64,000 bases of DNA, from contig JAVBYJ010000010.1 of NCBI GenBank assembly GCA_030824075.1, positions 40,624-104,623 of the forward strand, given 5' to 3'. Under the pieces are notes generated by a model. The model saw only the letters and a list, made by a program, of their open reading frames with translations. It ran no database searches and was not told the origin of the DNA. The translations under genes were made by a program, and so were the position numbers. The stretch is from Geothrix sp. GTDB lineage: Bacteria > Acidobacteriota > Holophagae > Holophagales > Holophagaceae. Shown here one piece after another: positions 28,434 through 37,893 of the stretch. Positions within the stretch are counted from its first letter, which is position 1. Each line of letters begins with the position of its first letter.

Positions 28434-30992
28434 TCAGAACGTGGTCCCGATGGAGAACTGGAAGTCGTTGCGACCTTCCGTATCGAAGGGATACGGGTTG
28501 AGTTTCCGCGACCAGATCAGGCGCAGGGGTGCGGGGCTGATGGGCAGGAAGAACCGGAATTCCAGGCCCGCGGACCGGACCAGGGTCGGGTTGGCATAGG
28601 AATAGGCGATTCCGTTGGCGTCCTTGTACGTGATCAGGTCCCGGCTGAAGACCTTGGTGCCGCTGCTCCAGGCGTTTCCGGCGTCATAGAAGGCCACCAG
28701 CCGGAACTGTTCCGCGATCTTGAACTGATACTCGAAGTTGGCGATGAACTGCTTGTTGCCCCCCACCACCACGGCGTAGCCGTTGTTGTCGAGGAGCACG
28801 GATCCGACCTGACCGTAACGGTATCCGCGGATGCTGTTTTCGCCGCCGGGGCGGTAGAGATCGTAGAGCGGCAGTTCCTCGCGCCCCAGGTTCTGCAGGT
28901 AGCCGTAGCTCATGTTCACGGCGAAGATGTGCCGCTCGGCCACATTGGCGAACTTCGCGAAATCCCAGGTGGCGCGCAGGAAGGGTTTATCCCCGCCGAA
29001 CTGCCATCCCCCGTATTCCAGGCCGAAGGACAACCGGGTGCCCTGGGTGGGCTTGAACTGATGGTTCACCGTGCTGTAGGCCAGGCTTTGGCTGAAGGTG
29101 GAAGTGAGCTGGTTCGGGATATCCCGGAAGTAGAAGTTGCGGCCACCCTCGATGCGGATCAGCCGGAAGCTGTAGCCCGTGGAATAGGTGGTGAAGAAGG
29201 CCCAGGGCTTACTGGGGAGCCAATTGCTGAGGCGCGCGCCCACGGAGACCCCGAGGCTGCGGGTGAACTGCTTGTAGGCGTTGGCCACGCCCACGCGGGA
29301 GGCGTCGTAGTCCGCGGACCCGTTCGATACCGAGGTGGAGAAAGAGTAGGGAAGGTCAAAGACATAGGGCTCCGTGAATCCCACGGAAATGTTCTTGGAG
29401 AACGCGCCTCCGTTGTAGCTCACGGACAAGGTCTCGCCGCCGCCACCCAGGTTTCGGGTGGAGAAGCTCACGCCCAAGGAGAAGCCGAACAACGATCCGT
29501 AGCCACCCTGGAAGAGCAGCTCGTTGACGCCAGACTCCTCGCCGCGGATGACGACATCCACCTGGGGCTTGTCCTGCACCAGATCCACCTTCGGCTCGGA
29601 ATTCTTCACATCGAAAAAGCTCAGCTGGCTGATGCTCAACAGAGAGTCCTTGAAGCGGTCCGTCTGGAAGGGATCGCCTTCGCGCATCAGCATGCTGCGG
29701 CGCAGCACCTTGTCCTTGGTGGTGAGGTTGCCCTCGAACTCGATCTTCCGGACCGTGTAGACCTCGCCCTCATCCAGTTTGAGCGTGGTGTCCACCTTCT
29801 TGACGCCGCCCTCTTCGCGGATGTCGAATTTCTTTTCCGCCCGGAACATGATGTAGGCCTGATTGCTGTAGGCCTCCTTCAGCTTGTCCACAGTCTGGTT
29901 TACCGCATCCAGGTCGAAGGGCACGGGCTTGTCGCCGGGCTTGGGGGGCTCGATCGACGGCCTGATGTTGAAGAACTTGCGCAGGAAGGACTTGTTGTCC
30001 CGCTTCACCTCCGCGTACTTCGCCGGATAGAAGGACTCCCGGAAGAGCTTGCCGCCTTCGGTCTTGAAGGTGCCCTCAAAGAAGCGATCGCCTTCCAGGA
30101 TGGGGATGGTCAGGGTCGCCCGGAGGTCGTACTTGGGCGACTTCGCCTCCGCCACCCGCTTTTCGTTCTTCTTCTTCTGCTTGGCGGTGGTGTGATCCTC
30201 GACTTCGATGATGGGCTTGCCCACGAAGACATCCTTGTAGCCCAGCTTCCAGTAGGCCTTCTTGACGTTAACGAGGTCCTCTTCGAGGTTCTTGTCCACC
30301 AACAGATCGTGGGTGGTGAGCCAGCTGAACATCCAGTGCCGGCGGGTCTTCTCCATGACGCTGCGCAACTGGGCGCTGGAGAACACCTTGTTGCCCTTGA
30401 AGGCCACCGTGTAGATCTTGGCCTTGCCGCCTTCCTTGATGTCGAACACGAGGCGCGCCACCCCCCCCGCCATGGGCTCGAGGGTGATGTCCACCACCGG
30501 GTTCCGGAAACCCTTTTCGCCCGCCTGATCCACGATCAGGTCTTTGATCTTGCGGGCCGACTCGGGGTCGTACACCGTCTCCGGGTTGATGGTGAGCTTC
30601 TTCTCCTTCACCTTGTCCTTGATGTTGGTGAGGCCCACTTCTGTGCCACCGCGGTAGTCGATCTCCTTGATCAAGGGGCGTTCCTTGATCCGGATCACCA
30701 CCTTCTTCCCGCCCTTGGCGTCTTCCAACTCGAGCTTGATGTCGTCGAAGGATCCGCTCTCCCACAGTTTTTCAACCACGGCGGCGAAATCCACGTTGCG
30801 AAGATCATCCCCGATCCTCAGGCCGGACTTGAAGATCACCGTCTCGGCCGTCTGTTTCTGGGCGCCAACCACCTCGATGGCCACGATGGGATCGATGTCC
30901 TGGGCCACGAGGGGAGAGACGATACCCGCCACCAGGGCGAAGGGCAACCATCGGGAGTGGACCCGGTTCCAGGCGCTGTTCCGTTGCGTCAT
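28434..30992 (-). CDS. bamA: Outer membrane protein assembly factor BamA
   Basis: 852 residues. The signal peptide is cleaved near SPLVAQ (about residue 30). POTRA domains follow (about 35-470; IVAIEVVGAQKQTAETV starts the first and VYTVRKIEFEGNLTTKDKVLRRSML is the last). The C-terminal beta-barrel has LYDLYRPGGENSIRGYRYGQVGS (the VRGF/Y-like loop 6 motif) and a terminal Phe. POTRA 3/4 is enlarged with a Lys-rich insertion (KQKKKNEKR region). It inserts outer-membrane proteins. Its ATG overlaps the clpC stop by 4 bases. Confidence 0.96.
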   Translation of the reverse strand: MTQRNSAWNRVHSRWLPFALVAGIVSPLVAQDIDPIVAIEVVGAQKQTAETVIFKSGLRIGDDLRNVDFAAVVEKLWESGSFDDIKLELEDAKGGKKVVIRIKERPLIKEIDYRGGTEVGLTNIKDKVKEKKLTINPETVYDPESARKIKDLIVDQAGEKGFRNPVVDITLEPMAGGVARLVFDIKEGGKAKIYTVAFKGNKVFSSAQLRSVMEKTRRHWMFSWLTTHDLLVDKNLEEDLVNVKKAYWKLGYKDVFVGKPIIEVEDHTTAKQKKKNEKRVAEAKSPKYDLRATLTIPILEGDRFFEGTFKTEGGKLFRESFYPAKYAEVKRDNKSFLRKFFNIRPSIEPPKPGDKPVPFDLDAVNQTVDKLKEAYSNQAYIMFRAEKKFDIREEGGVKKVDTTLKLDEGEVYTVRKIEFEGNLTTKDKVLRRSMLMREGDPFQTDRFKDSLLSISQLSFFDVKNSEPKVDLVQDKPQVDVVIRGEESGVNELLFQGGYGSLFGFSLGVSFSTRNLGGGGETLSVSYNGGAFSKNISVGFTEPYVFDLPYSFSTSVSNGSADYDASRVGVANAYKQFTRSLGVSVGARLSNWLPSKPWAFFTTYSTGYSFRLIRIEGGRNFYFRDIPNQLTSTFSQSLAYSTVNHQFKPTQGTRLSFGLEYGGWQFGGDKPFLRATWDFAKFANVAERHIFAVNMSYGYLQNLGREELPLYDLYRPGGENSIRGYRYGQVGSVLLDNNGYAVVVGGNKQFIANFEYQFKIAEQFRLVAFYDAGNAWSSGTKVFSRDLITYKDANGIAYSYANPTLVRSAGLEFRFFLPISPAPLRLIWSRKLNPYPFDTEGRNDFQFSIGTTF

Positions 30993-33463
30993 TCAGGCAC
31001 TCCGACCAGATGGGTTTCTTGGCCAGCGGCCACGTCTCCGGGATCAGACAGGGTGGGGACAAGTTTCTCGTCCACCAGATCGAAGTTCACCGCGCCGGAG
31101 AGCACCGTGTCCTGGCCAACCATCAGCTCGGCGAGGGGATCCTCGACCTGCTTTTGGATGGCACGCCGAAGCGGCCGGGCACCATAGGCCCGGTCCCGCA
31201 ATGTGGTCTTCACCAGCCAGTCGCAAGCGGCATCCGTGAGGGTCACGGACAGCTTGTGCTTCTGCAGGGTGATGTTGAGGTCCTCCACCAGCAGGCGGAC
31301 GATCTTGCGCAGCTCGTCATCGCCCAGGCGGTTGAACACCACGATCTCATCGATCCTGTTCAGGAATTCGGGTGGGAAGGAACGCTTCAAAACCTTCATG
31401 GCGTCGCCGGTTTTGGCGTCGGGACGGCCATCCTGCTCGACGAAGCCGAGGTTCTTCTCTGACAGCAGCTCCCGGCTGCCCACATTGGACGTCATGATGA
31501 TGATGGTGTTCTTGAAGTCCACCAGGTTCCCGAAAGCATCGGTTGCTTGACCATCGTCAAAGATCGACAGCAGGATGTTGATCAGGTCGGGATGGGCCTT
31601 CTCGATCTCGTCGAAGAGCAATACGCAGTAGGGATTTCGCCGGATGCGATCCGTCAGCAGCCCCCCCTCCTCGTAGCCGACATACCCTGGAGGGGCCCCG
31701 AGCAGCTTGGAGACTTCGTGCTTCTCCATGTACTCGGACATGTCGAAGCGGATCATCTTCTTGACGTCACCGAAGAGCAGGGCTGCCAGCGTCTTGGCCA
31801 ACTCCGTCTTGCCCACGCCCGTGGGGCCGAGGAAGAGGAACGATCCCATGGGCCGGTTGGGGTTCTTGAGGCCGGTGCGGGCCCGGCGCACCGCGCGCAC
31901 CACGGCGCTCACCGCCTCGGGCTGGCCGATGACCCGCTCGTTGAGCTTCGGTTCCATGTTCACCAGGTTGGCCTTGTCGTCGCCCTTGAGCGCCTTCACG
32001 GGAATGCCCGTCCAACTGGCCACCACATCCTCAATGTCCTGTTCCGTGACCTCGGGGAAACGGGCGTAGTCCTCTTCCGTGAGTTCGGTGCGGTCCTTCT
32101 GGATCTCCTCGCGGAGCTGCAGCTCTTTTTGCCGCAGCAGCACCGCCCTTTCGAAGTCGCGGCTGAGGACGGCCTCGTTCATCTCGTTGATGACGCGGTG
32201 CAGCTCCTCCTCATGGCTGTGCCCCTCGGTCGAGGCCCCACCCGGGCCCACCCGCAACTTCACCCGGGCACCGGCCTCGTCAAGCAGATCGATGGCCTTG
32301 TCGGGCAGGAAGCGGTCCGTAATGTAGCGATTGGACAGGTAGACCGAGGCCTCCATGGTCTTCGCCGAGTAGCGGACCCGGTGGAACAGCTCGTAGCGGT
32401 CCCGGATGCCCTCGATGATGCGCAGGCTCTCCGTTTCGTCCGGCGGGTTCACCGTCACGGGCTGGAAGCGACGCACCAGGCTGCGGTCCTTGTCGATGTA
32501 TTTGGCGTATTCCTTGTGCGTCGTCGCGCCAATGCACTGAATCTCGCCGCGGCTCAGCGCCGGCTTCAGGATGTTTGCCGCGTCCAGGCTGCCTTCGGCG
32601 GCGCCGGTGCCGATGAGGCTATGGATTTCATCGATGAACAACACCACGCTCGTATCCTTGCTGGCCTCCGCGATGATCGACTTCAGCCGTTCCTCGAACT
32701 GGCCGCGATACTTGGTGCCCGCCACCACGAGGCTGAGGTCCAACGCGTAGATCCGCTTATCGGCCAGGCTTGGGGGTACCACGCCCTCGTGGATCTTCTG
32801 GGCCAGTCCCTCCACGATGGCGGTCTTGCCCACGCCCGCCTCGCCCAGCAGGATCGGGTTGTTCTTCCGGCGCCGACTGAGGATCTGGACGATGCGCTCA
32901 ACCTCCGCATCCCGGCCGATGAGGTTGTCGAAGATGCCGCGTTCGGCCATCTCGGAAAGGTTGCGCGCGAACTCCGAAAGCAGCGGGTGCTCTTTTTTCT
33001 TCTTCGCGATCTTCTCTTCCTTGCTGCTTTCCAGCAGGATCTCCTTGGCCGCGATGAGATCCGCGCCGGATTCCTTCAGCAGGCGCCCCGCCAGGCAACC
33101 CTCTTCCTTGAGCATCCCCAACAGGAGGTGCTCGGCGCCCACATGCTTGTGATTCAGCTTGGCGCTTTCCGCGGTGGCGTGCTGAAGGATGCGCTTGACC
33201 TCCTCCTCCATGGGGATATCGATGCTGGTGCTGCTGGGGGTGATCTTCTTGTCCTTGGGGGTCAGGGCCGCCACCAGACGCTCCCGGAGCGTGCTCACCT
33301 GCACCCCCATGCGTTCGAGCAGTTGGGTGCTGGTCTTCTCCGACTCCCGCAACAGTCCCAGGAGGAGGTGACCGCTCTGGATGCTTTCCGCACCGAACTG
33401 GCTCGCCTCATAGCGAGCGAAGAACATGACGCGACGGGCTTTTTCAGTGAACTTTTCGAACAC
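30989..33463 (-). CDS. clpC: ATP-dependent Clp protease ATPase subunit ClpC
   Basis: 824 residues. Clp N-domain with FEKFTEKARRVMFFARYEA and two repeats; AAA-1 Walker A GEAGVGKT near residue 207; a UVR-type helical motif (EAVLSRDFERAVLLRQKE) near 440 that distinguishes ClpC from ClpA and ClpB; AAA-2 GPTGVGKT near 542. ClpC unfolds proteins for ClpP, often with an adaptor; clpP is not in the window. I chose GTG 33463 (VFEKFTEKA), the conserved N-terminus; the upstream open frame overlaps the purA leader and lacks similarity. First gene of a five-gene operon. Confidence 0.95.
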   Translation of the reverse strand: MFEKFTEKARRVMFFARYEASQFGAESIQSGHLLLGLLRESEKTSTQLLERMGVQVSTLRERLVAALTPKDKKITPSSTSIDIPMEEEVKRILQHATAESAKLNHKHVGAEHLLLGMLKEEGCLAGRLLKESGADLIAAKEILLESSKEEKIAKKKKEHPLLSEFARNLSEMAERGIFDNLIGRDAEVERIVQILSRRRKNNPILLGEAGVGKTAIVEGLAQKIHEGVVPPSLADKRIYALDLSLVVAGTKYRGQFEERLKSIIAEASKDTSVVLFIDEIHSLIGTGAAEGSLDAANILKPALSRGEIQCIGATTHKEYAKYIDKDRSLVRRFQPVTVNPPDETESLRIIEGIRDRYELFHRVRYSAKTMEASVYLSNRYITDRFLPDKAIDLLDEAGARVKLRVGPGGASTEGHSHEEELHRVINEMNEAVLSRDFERAVLLRQKELQLREEIQKDRTELTEEDYARFPEVTEQDIEDVVASWTGIPVKALKGDDKANLVNMEPKLNERVIGQPEAVSAVVRAVRRARTGLKNPNRPMGSFLFLGPTGVGKTELAKTLAALLFGDVKKMIRFDMSEYMEKHEVSKLLGAPPGYVGYEEGGLLTDRIRRNPYCVLLFDEIEKAHPDLINILLSIFDDGQATDAFGNLVDFKNTIIIMTSNVGSRELLSEKNLGFVEQDGRPDAKTGDAMKVLKRSFPPEFLNRIDEIVVFNRLGDDELRKIVRLLVEDLNITLQKHKLSVTLTDAACDWLVKTTLRDRAYGARPLRRAIQKQVEDPLAELMVGQDTVLSGAVNFDLVDEKLVPTLSDPGDVAAGQETHLVGVPE

Positions 33464-33602
33464 GGGACACCCTTTCGGGTTGAAAGATGACTCCGAAGCC
33501 GGGATGGTTCCGGAGCGATCTATCAGGGTAGCGCCTTCCGGCACCCCTTTCGACTGTGAAGGATCCAGGTGCACCGGTAGACTGGAAGGCTGGGAGGGCC
33601 AC

Positions 33603-34919
33603 ATGAGCCTGGCTAGGACCAATCTGGCGATCCTTGGCCTCCAGTGGGGGGACGAGGGCAAAGGCAAGGTCGTGGACCTGCTCAGCCCCAGTTTCCGCCA
33701 AGTGGTGCGCTTCCAGGGTGGCAACAACGCCGGACATACCGTCGTGGTGGATGGCCAGAGCATCGCCCTGCATCAGGTGCCCAGCGGCGCCCTGCATCCG
33801 GGCTGCTTCCTCGTCGTCGGCAATGGCGTGGTGCTCAACCTCGAGGTCTTCCAGCAGGAGCTGGACCGCCTTCTGGCCCGCGGCTTCGACCTCACCGGTC
33901 GCCTCCTGCTCTCCGAGAAGGCCCACATCATCCTGCCCCACCACATCGCCCTGGATCAGTGGCGGGAAGTTCGAGCCGACAAGGTGGGCGCCAAGATCGG
34001 CACCACCGGCCGCGGCATCGGCCCTGCCTACGAGATGAAGGCCGCCCGCATGGGTGTGCGCCTGGGTGACCTGCGCCATCCCGAGACCCTGGCCGATCGC
34101 ATCGAGCCCGGCTACGCGGAAGTCCGTCTGCGCCTCGGGACCGAGGTGGCCATGCCCAGCCTGGAAGCCATCGTCGGGGGCCTGCTGCGCACCGCCGAGC
34201 CCTTCTTGTCCTTCATTGGCGACGCCCAGGGCCATCTGATGGCCGCCAGGGAGCGCGGCGAAAGCATTCTCTTCGAGGGGGCCCAGGCCACCCTGCTCGA
34301 CATCGACCACGGCACCTACCCCTTCGTTACGTCCAGCAACTGCAGCCTGGGCGGCCTCTTCACCGGCACCGGCCTGCCCCCCAAGGCCCTCGACAAGATC
34401 CTGGGCATCGCCAAGGCCTACACCACCCGCGTGGGCGCCGGCCCCTTCCCCGCCGAGCTGCTGGACGCCACCGGCGACCGCCTGCGCGAAGTCGGTCGCG
34501 AATTTGGCACCACCACCGGCCGTCCCCGCCGTTGCGGTTGGTTCGACGCCCCCATCACCGCCCACGCCTGCCGCACCAATGGCGTGGACGGCCTCGCCAT
34601 CATGAAGCTCGACGTGCTCGACGGCCTGGATGAAGTCGGCCTCATCGTGGGCTACCGAACCGGCGAAGGCACCCTCACCACCAAGCTCCCCAGCTGCGCC
34701 GCCGACTGGACCGGCCTGAAGCCCGAAGTGAAGCGGTTCAAGGGCTGGACCCGCACCCGCGGCATCACCGATCCTCGGAAGCTCCCAGCCGAAGCCCAGG
34801 CCTACCTCGAGTCCTTGGCCGAAAGCGTCGAGGTGCCCATCGCCTACCTCAGCACCGGGCCCGACCGCGCCGAGGGCTGCGTCTATCCCGGAACCTTCCT
34901 CGAACCGCTGCTAGCTTGA
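33603..34919 (+). CDS. purA: Adenylosuccinate synthetase
   Basis: 438 residues, normal length. GLQWGDEGKGKVVDLL carries the catalytic Asp and the GTP loop, GGNNAGHTVVV the catalytic His, then KIGTTGRGIGPAYEMKA and FEGAQATLLDIDHGTYP. The C-terminal TKLPSCAAD, KPEVKRFKGW and STGPDR follow the family pattern. It makes adenylosuccinate from IMP, aspartate and GTP for AMP synthesis. ATG 33603 follows GGGAGGGCC. Divergent from clpC with a 139-base shared upstream region. Confidence 0.98.
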   Translation: MSLARTNLAILGLQWGDEGKGKVVDLLSPSFRQVVRFQGGNNAGHTVVVDGQSIALHQVPSGALHPGCFLVVGNGVVLNLEVFQQELDRLLARGFDLTGRLLLSEKAHIILPHHIALDQWREVRADKVGAKIGTTGRGIGPAYEMKAARMGVRLGDLRHPETLADRIEPGYAEVRLRLGTEVAMPSLEAIVGGLLRTAEPFLSFIGDAQGHLMAARERGESILFEGAQATLLDIDHGTYPFVTSSNCSLGGLFTGTGLPPKALDKILGIAKAYTTRVGAGPFPAELLDATGDRLREVGREFGTTTGRPRRCGWFDAPITAHACRTNGVDGLAIMKLDVLDGLDEVGLIVGYRTGEGTLTTKLPSCAADWTGLKPEVKRFKGWTRTRGITDPRKLPAEAQAYLESLAESVEVPIAYLSTGPDRAEGCVYPGTFLEPLLA

Positions 34920-35023
34920 CCTCAGGCCCATTCGCAGGCACACTGATCCTCCTGCCCGTTCAGGTACCGCACGCTTGCGTGCACCGCGCGCTCGAGGGTT
35001 CGCGGACCTGAGACCACCGGCAA

Positions 35024-35099
35024 GGGCCCATAGCTCAGTCGGTAGAGCAGCGGCCTTTTAAGCCGTTGGTCGCGCGTTCGAGTCGCGCTGGGCCCACCA
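35024..35099 (+). tRNA. tRNA-Lys (anticodon TTT)
   Basis: A 76-base cloverleaf: acceptor GGGCCCA/TGGGCCC, D-arm GCTC...GAGC, anticodon loop CTTTTAA on a GCGGC/GCCGT stem, T-loop TTCGAGT on GCGCG/CGCGC, and an encoded CCA at 97-99. It is 13 bases upstream of tRNA-Glu, so both are likely one transcript. Confidence 0.97.
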
Positions 35100-35112
35100 A
35101 GTTCCACCCCAT

Positions 35113-35187
35113 GGGGCTATCGTCTAGGGGTCAGGACACCGCCCTTTCACGGCGGTAACACGGGTTCAAATCCCGTTAGCCCTACCA
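35113..35187 (+). tRNA. tRNA-Glu (anticodon TTC)
   Basis: A 75-base cloverleaf: acceptor GGGGCTA/TAGCCCT, anticodon loop CTTTCAC on CCGCC/GGCGG, T-loop TTCAAAT on ACGGG/CCCGT, and an encoded CCA. It is the last host gene before the AT-rich island, a common position for island insertion. I could not find a copy of its 3' end on the far side of the island. Confidence 0.97.
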
Positions 35188-35190
35188 GAA

Positions 35191-35223
35191 AACACCCTAG
35201 AAAAATCTAGGGTGTTCTTGTTT
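35191..35223 (+). terminator. Rho-independent terminator of the tRNA-Lys/Glu transcript
   Basis: AACACCCTAGA / TCTAGGGTGTT is an 11-bp stem with an AAAA loop followed by CTTGTTT, directly after tRNA-Glu. Confidence 0.92.
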
Positions 35224-35373
35224 AAAAACGACCTTCCACATCACGCAAATGGCGCCATCCGAAAATCATCCGAAAAGGGTGTCCACGAACACCCATGGAT
35301 GTTTGAGAACCCAGAGGGGTGAAACCTCTGTTTTCAACCCTTTGTTTTGACCGTAGTGGCGGGCGCCCCGAAT

Positions 35374-35619
35374 TCAGATCCACCGAAGAATCATGACTCC
35401 GTCCTGAAGATCCCCCACGCCTCGAGCCGGGATCATCTCACCAACCGTGAACCCCTGCCCGCGCCGGCGGAAAGCGTCAGGGAATACCACCGCTTCGACC
35501 AGCCCTGTCTCGTCTTCAATGGTCACGAACTGCATCGGTTCGTCGTCCTTGGTGAGCACGAGCTTCTCCGCGACCACTAAGACCCAGAATCGGCTCTCGC
35601 TGCCGATGCGATGAGGCAC
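35374..35619 (-). pseudogene. C-terminal remnant of a DnaE-type DNA polymerase III alpha subunit
   Basis: About 80 codons read EKLVLTKDDEPMQFVTIEDE then TGLVEAVVFPDAFRR. This is the OB-fold segment found near the C-terminus of DnaE/ImuC polymerases, where the usual text is 'K-x-G-x-P-M-x-F-V-x-x-E-D-E-T...E-x-V-x-F-P-x-x-Y/F'. Nothing upstream in frame resembles the polymerase body. Its 3' end is kept; its 5' side is cut where the methyltransferase region begins. The rest of the 35224-35700 gap has two short hairpins (35277-35294 and 35313-35331) and no other gene. Confidence 0.6.
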
Positions 35620-35709
35620 CTGGCTTGCACGGTGAAGGGAGACCAGCCGGTTTCGTGAATGGATGGACTAGAGTCTCGCTATTCTAGGACCTGGAGTCAG
35701 CAACCTAAG

Positions 35710-36828
35710 ATGGCGTCACTCATGCGTAACAAGAGCCCCCATTCTCGGCCTCGAGCCATTGGCATTGACCTGTTTTCTGGAGCAGGAGGAATGTCACTTG
35801 GTGCAAGGTGGGCAGGAGTTGAGACCCAGATCGCCGTAGATTCTGATCCTTTTGCCGCTGAGACATATCTAAAAAATCACAATCCAAAATATGGATTTCT
35901 GCTTTCGGATATCTCAAAGGTGAAACTCGATCCATCAATATTCAAAGCCGAGTCGCCGGTCATAGTTTTTGGTGGACCTCCATGCCAAGGGTTCTCGACC
36001 TCGAATCAGAAAACACGGAGCTTAGACAATCCTTCGAATTGGCTTTTTTCTGAATTCATTCGAATCACAAAAGCAATTCAACCCGACATTGTAATCTTCG
36101 AAAACGTTCGCGGTTTCAAGGAAACTGCGAACGGTAGGATTCTTGAGTTAGTGCTCTCTGACCTTGAAAAGTTGGGTTATTACCATGATTGGGCGATATT
36201 AAATTCGGCCGATTTTTCAGTACCACAGACCCGACACCGCTTGTTTATAGTTGCCACAAAACAAAAACCCAGGACCAAATTTTCAGATCTAATAAATATA
36301 CTAAAATCAAAAGCTTGCGTTAATGTAAGCGAAGCACTTCATGATCTCCCAGAGCTAGAAAACGGCGCAAGCACCGATCGCCTACCTTATCGCTGTCCAG
36401 CCTCATCCGTATATGCTCGTCGAATGCGAGGGGGATTAAAATTCAGTCGCAATCACCTTGTTTCAAACAATATGCCCATAGTACTTGAACGATATAAATA
36501 CATTCCTATGGGCGGCAACTGGGAAAACATCCCTCTCAGATTGATGAATAATTATACTGATTCAAGTCGTTGTCACACCGGTATTTATCACAGACTAGAA
36601 CTTTCAAAACCTTCAATTGTTATTGGCAATTTTCGAAAAAACATGCTGATTCATCCCCAACAACATCGCGGCCTCTCAGTCAGAGAGGCCGCTCGACTTC
36701 AGTCCTTCCCGGACAATTTCGAGTTTGAAGGTTCAATTGGATTTCAACAACAGCAAGTCGGGAATGCAGTACCACCATTACTTGCACAAAAAGTCTTTGA
36801 AGCAGCTCTAGGCACGATTTCCTTATAA
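35710..36828 (+). CDS. DNA (cytosine-5-)-methyltransferase
   Basis: 372 residues from ATG 35710. The C5-MTase motifs are in order: motif I IDLFSGAGGMSLG, motif IV GGPPCQGFS (catalytic Cys near residue 92), motif VI FENVRG, motif VIII VPQTRHRLF, and motif X QVGNAVPP. The target-recognition region between VIII and IX is short (about 100 residues). The recognition site is unknown and no cognate restriction enzyme is adjacent. Starts at 35659 or 35722 are also in frame; none has a strong ribosome binding site. Base use is AT-rich, unlike the chromosome. It is first of four same-strand island genes; the next starts 15 bases later. Confidence 0.93.
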   Translation: MASLMRNKSPHSRPRAIGIDLFSGAGGMSLGARWAGVETQIAVDSDPFAAETYLKNHNPKYGFLLSDISKVKLDPSIFKAESPVIVFGGPPCQGFSTSNQKTRSLDNPSNWLFSEFIRITKAIQPDIVIFENVRGFKETANGRILELVLSDLEKLGYYHDWAILNSADFSVPQTRHRLFIVATKQKPRTKFSDLINILKSKACVNVSEALHDLPELENGASTDRLPYRCPASSVYARRMRGGLKFSRNHLVSNNMPIVLERYKYIPMGGNWENIPLRLMNNYTDSSRCHTGIYHRLELSKPSIVIGNFRKNMLIHPQQHRGLSVREAARLQSFPDNFEFEGSIGFQQQQVGNAVPPLLAQKVFEAALGTISL

Positions 36829-36843
36829 GTTACCTGGTGCAAA

Positions 36844-37893
36844 ATGAACCAATATCTCGAACAGCTCCTCCAAGAAAAAGCCTCCCAAGCAACCGCCTTC
36901 CCTGGTGGGCGAACCGACTATTACAGTGTGTACGAAGCAATAAAAGCAGCCATTTATCGTGACGCCAGATTTGTCAATTGCAGACTCTCCTTCAATGATG
37001 ATTTCATCCCCACAGATCACGGCAAGGAACACACAGAATCCGTCATCCGTGCTGCGGGAATGCTTCTCAAACCATCTGTAGGGCATGGGCAGCCGCACGA
37101 GCTCAATCCTTACGAGACCTTCATTCTTCTTGTCAGCATTCTTCTTCATGATGCAGGCAATCTCTTCGGACGAGTCGGACACGAACAGCACTGCCTGGGC
37201 GTCCTTCTTGAGGTGGCAGGCGGATGTCTCAACTCTGTGGAGGCTGCAAACATAGCCCGTATTGCAAGTGCTCATGGCGGAAAAACCGAAATCGGTGGAG
37301 TCCCTTCCAAAGATACAATCGGCCTCATCATCCGCAAAGACCTTGACGGGTATCTTTCAATTCAATTCCGACCACAGCTATTAGCCTCGATCACTAGATT
37401 CGCAGACGAAATATGCGAAGATTCAAGTCGAACATCGAAATTTTTAATTGATAGTGGCCTGATTAATCCAGAAAGCGAAATATTCCACAAATACGGCGCA
37501 TGCATTTCAAATGTTACATTTGATCCTCCAGATCGCTCAATTCGAATCACTTTTCAAATAGAGAAGGACTGGTTGCTCAACAAAATGCCAAAACAAACAT
37601 CAGCAGGCCTTGTAGAAATCTATTTAATTGATGAAATATTTAACAGATTAAATAAAATGAATTGCGAACGGCATTATTGCGCTCGTTTCTTTGGCGATGT
37701 CCTCAAGGTAAAAAGTATCAAGGCCGAACTTGAGATTTTTCATGACGATAGAACAAATCGTAAATTCACGGAATTAGATCGAACAACTTTATCTCTTTCT
37801 GATAGTGGTTACCCAAGCATTCCTGACGTTCAGTGCGGCATAGGGTGGAGTGGAGAGGTCCTGGCCGCAAAATTCAGGGAGGTGTCTGCATGA
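36844..37893 (+). CDS. HD-domain phosphohydrolase (HD-CE-like) of the island cassette
   Basis: 349 residues. The HD-superfamily metal ligands appear in order: DHGKEH (58-63), LLHDAGN (H102/D103), ASAHGG (H144) and RFADEI (D188). Spacing and the opening TDHGKEH resemble the HD-CE group seen next to ATPases and chaperone-like proteins in bacterial conflict loci. The C-terminal 150 residues are unknown. A nucleotide or cyclic-nucleotide phosphohydrolase is plausible, and the substrate is unknown. It lies 15 bases after the methyltransferase and overlaps the ATPase by ATGA, so HD and ATPase are coupled. Confidence 0.8.
   Translation: MNQYLEQLLQEKASQATAFPGGRTDYYSVYEAIKAAIYRDARFVNCRLSFNDDFIPTDHGKEHTESVIRAAGMLLKPSVGHGQPHELNPYETFILLVSILLHDAGNLFGRVGHEQHCLGVLLEVAGGCLNSVEAANIARIASAHGGKTEIGGVPSKDTIGLIIRKDLDGYLSIQFRPQLLASITRFADEICEDSSRTSKFLIDSGLINPESEIFHKYGACISNVTFDPPDRSIRITFQIEKDWLLNKMPKQTSAGLVEIYLIDEIFNRLNKMNCERHYCARFFGDVLKVKSIKAELEIFHDDRTNRKFTELDRTTLSLSDSGYPSIPDVQCGIGWSGEVLAAKFREVSA

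Noticed and set aside
26624..28501. 625-codon plus-strand frame across the MFS and skp genes
   Set aside because: It crosses several genes in the opposite strand and has shadow composition.
28929..31187. 752-codon plus-strand frame opposite bamA
   Set aside because: Low-complexity composition mirroring bamA codons; bamA is unambiguous.
34922..35107. Minus-strand frame of 61 codons over the tRNA-Lys gene
   Set aside because: Its translation is the well-known spurious product of a reversed tRNA-Lys gene; the tRNA cloverleaf explains the sequence.
35188..35709. Phage-type integrase next to tRNA-Glu
   Set aside because: No frame with tyrosine-recombinase motifs; the only coding trace is the DnaE-like fragment.
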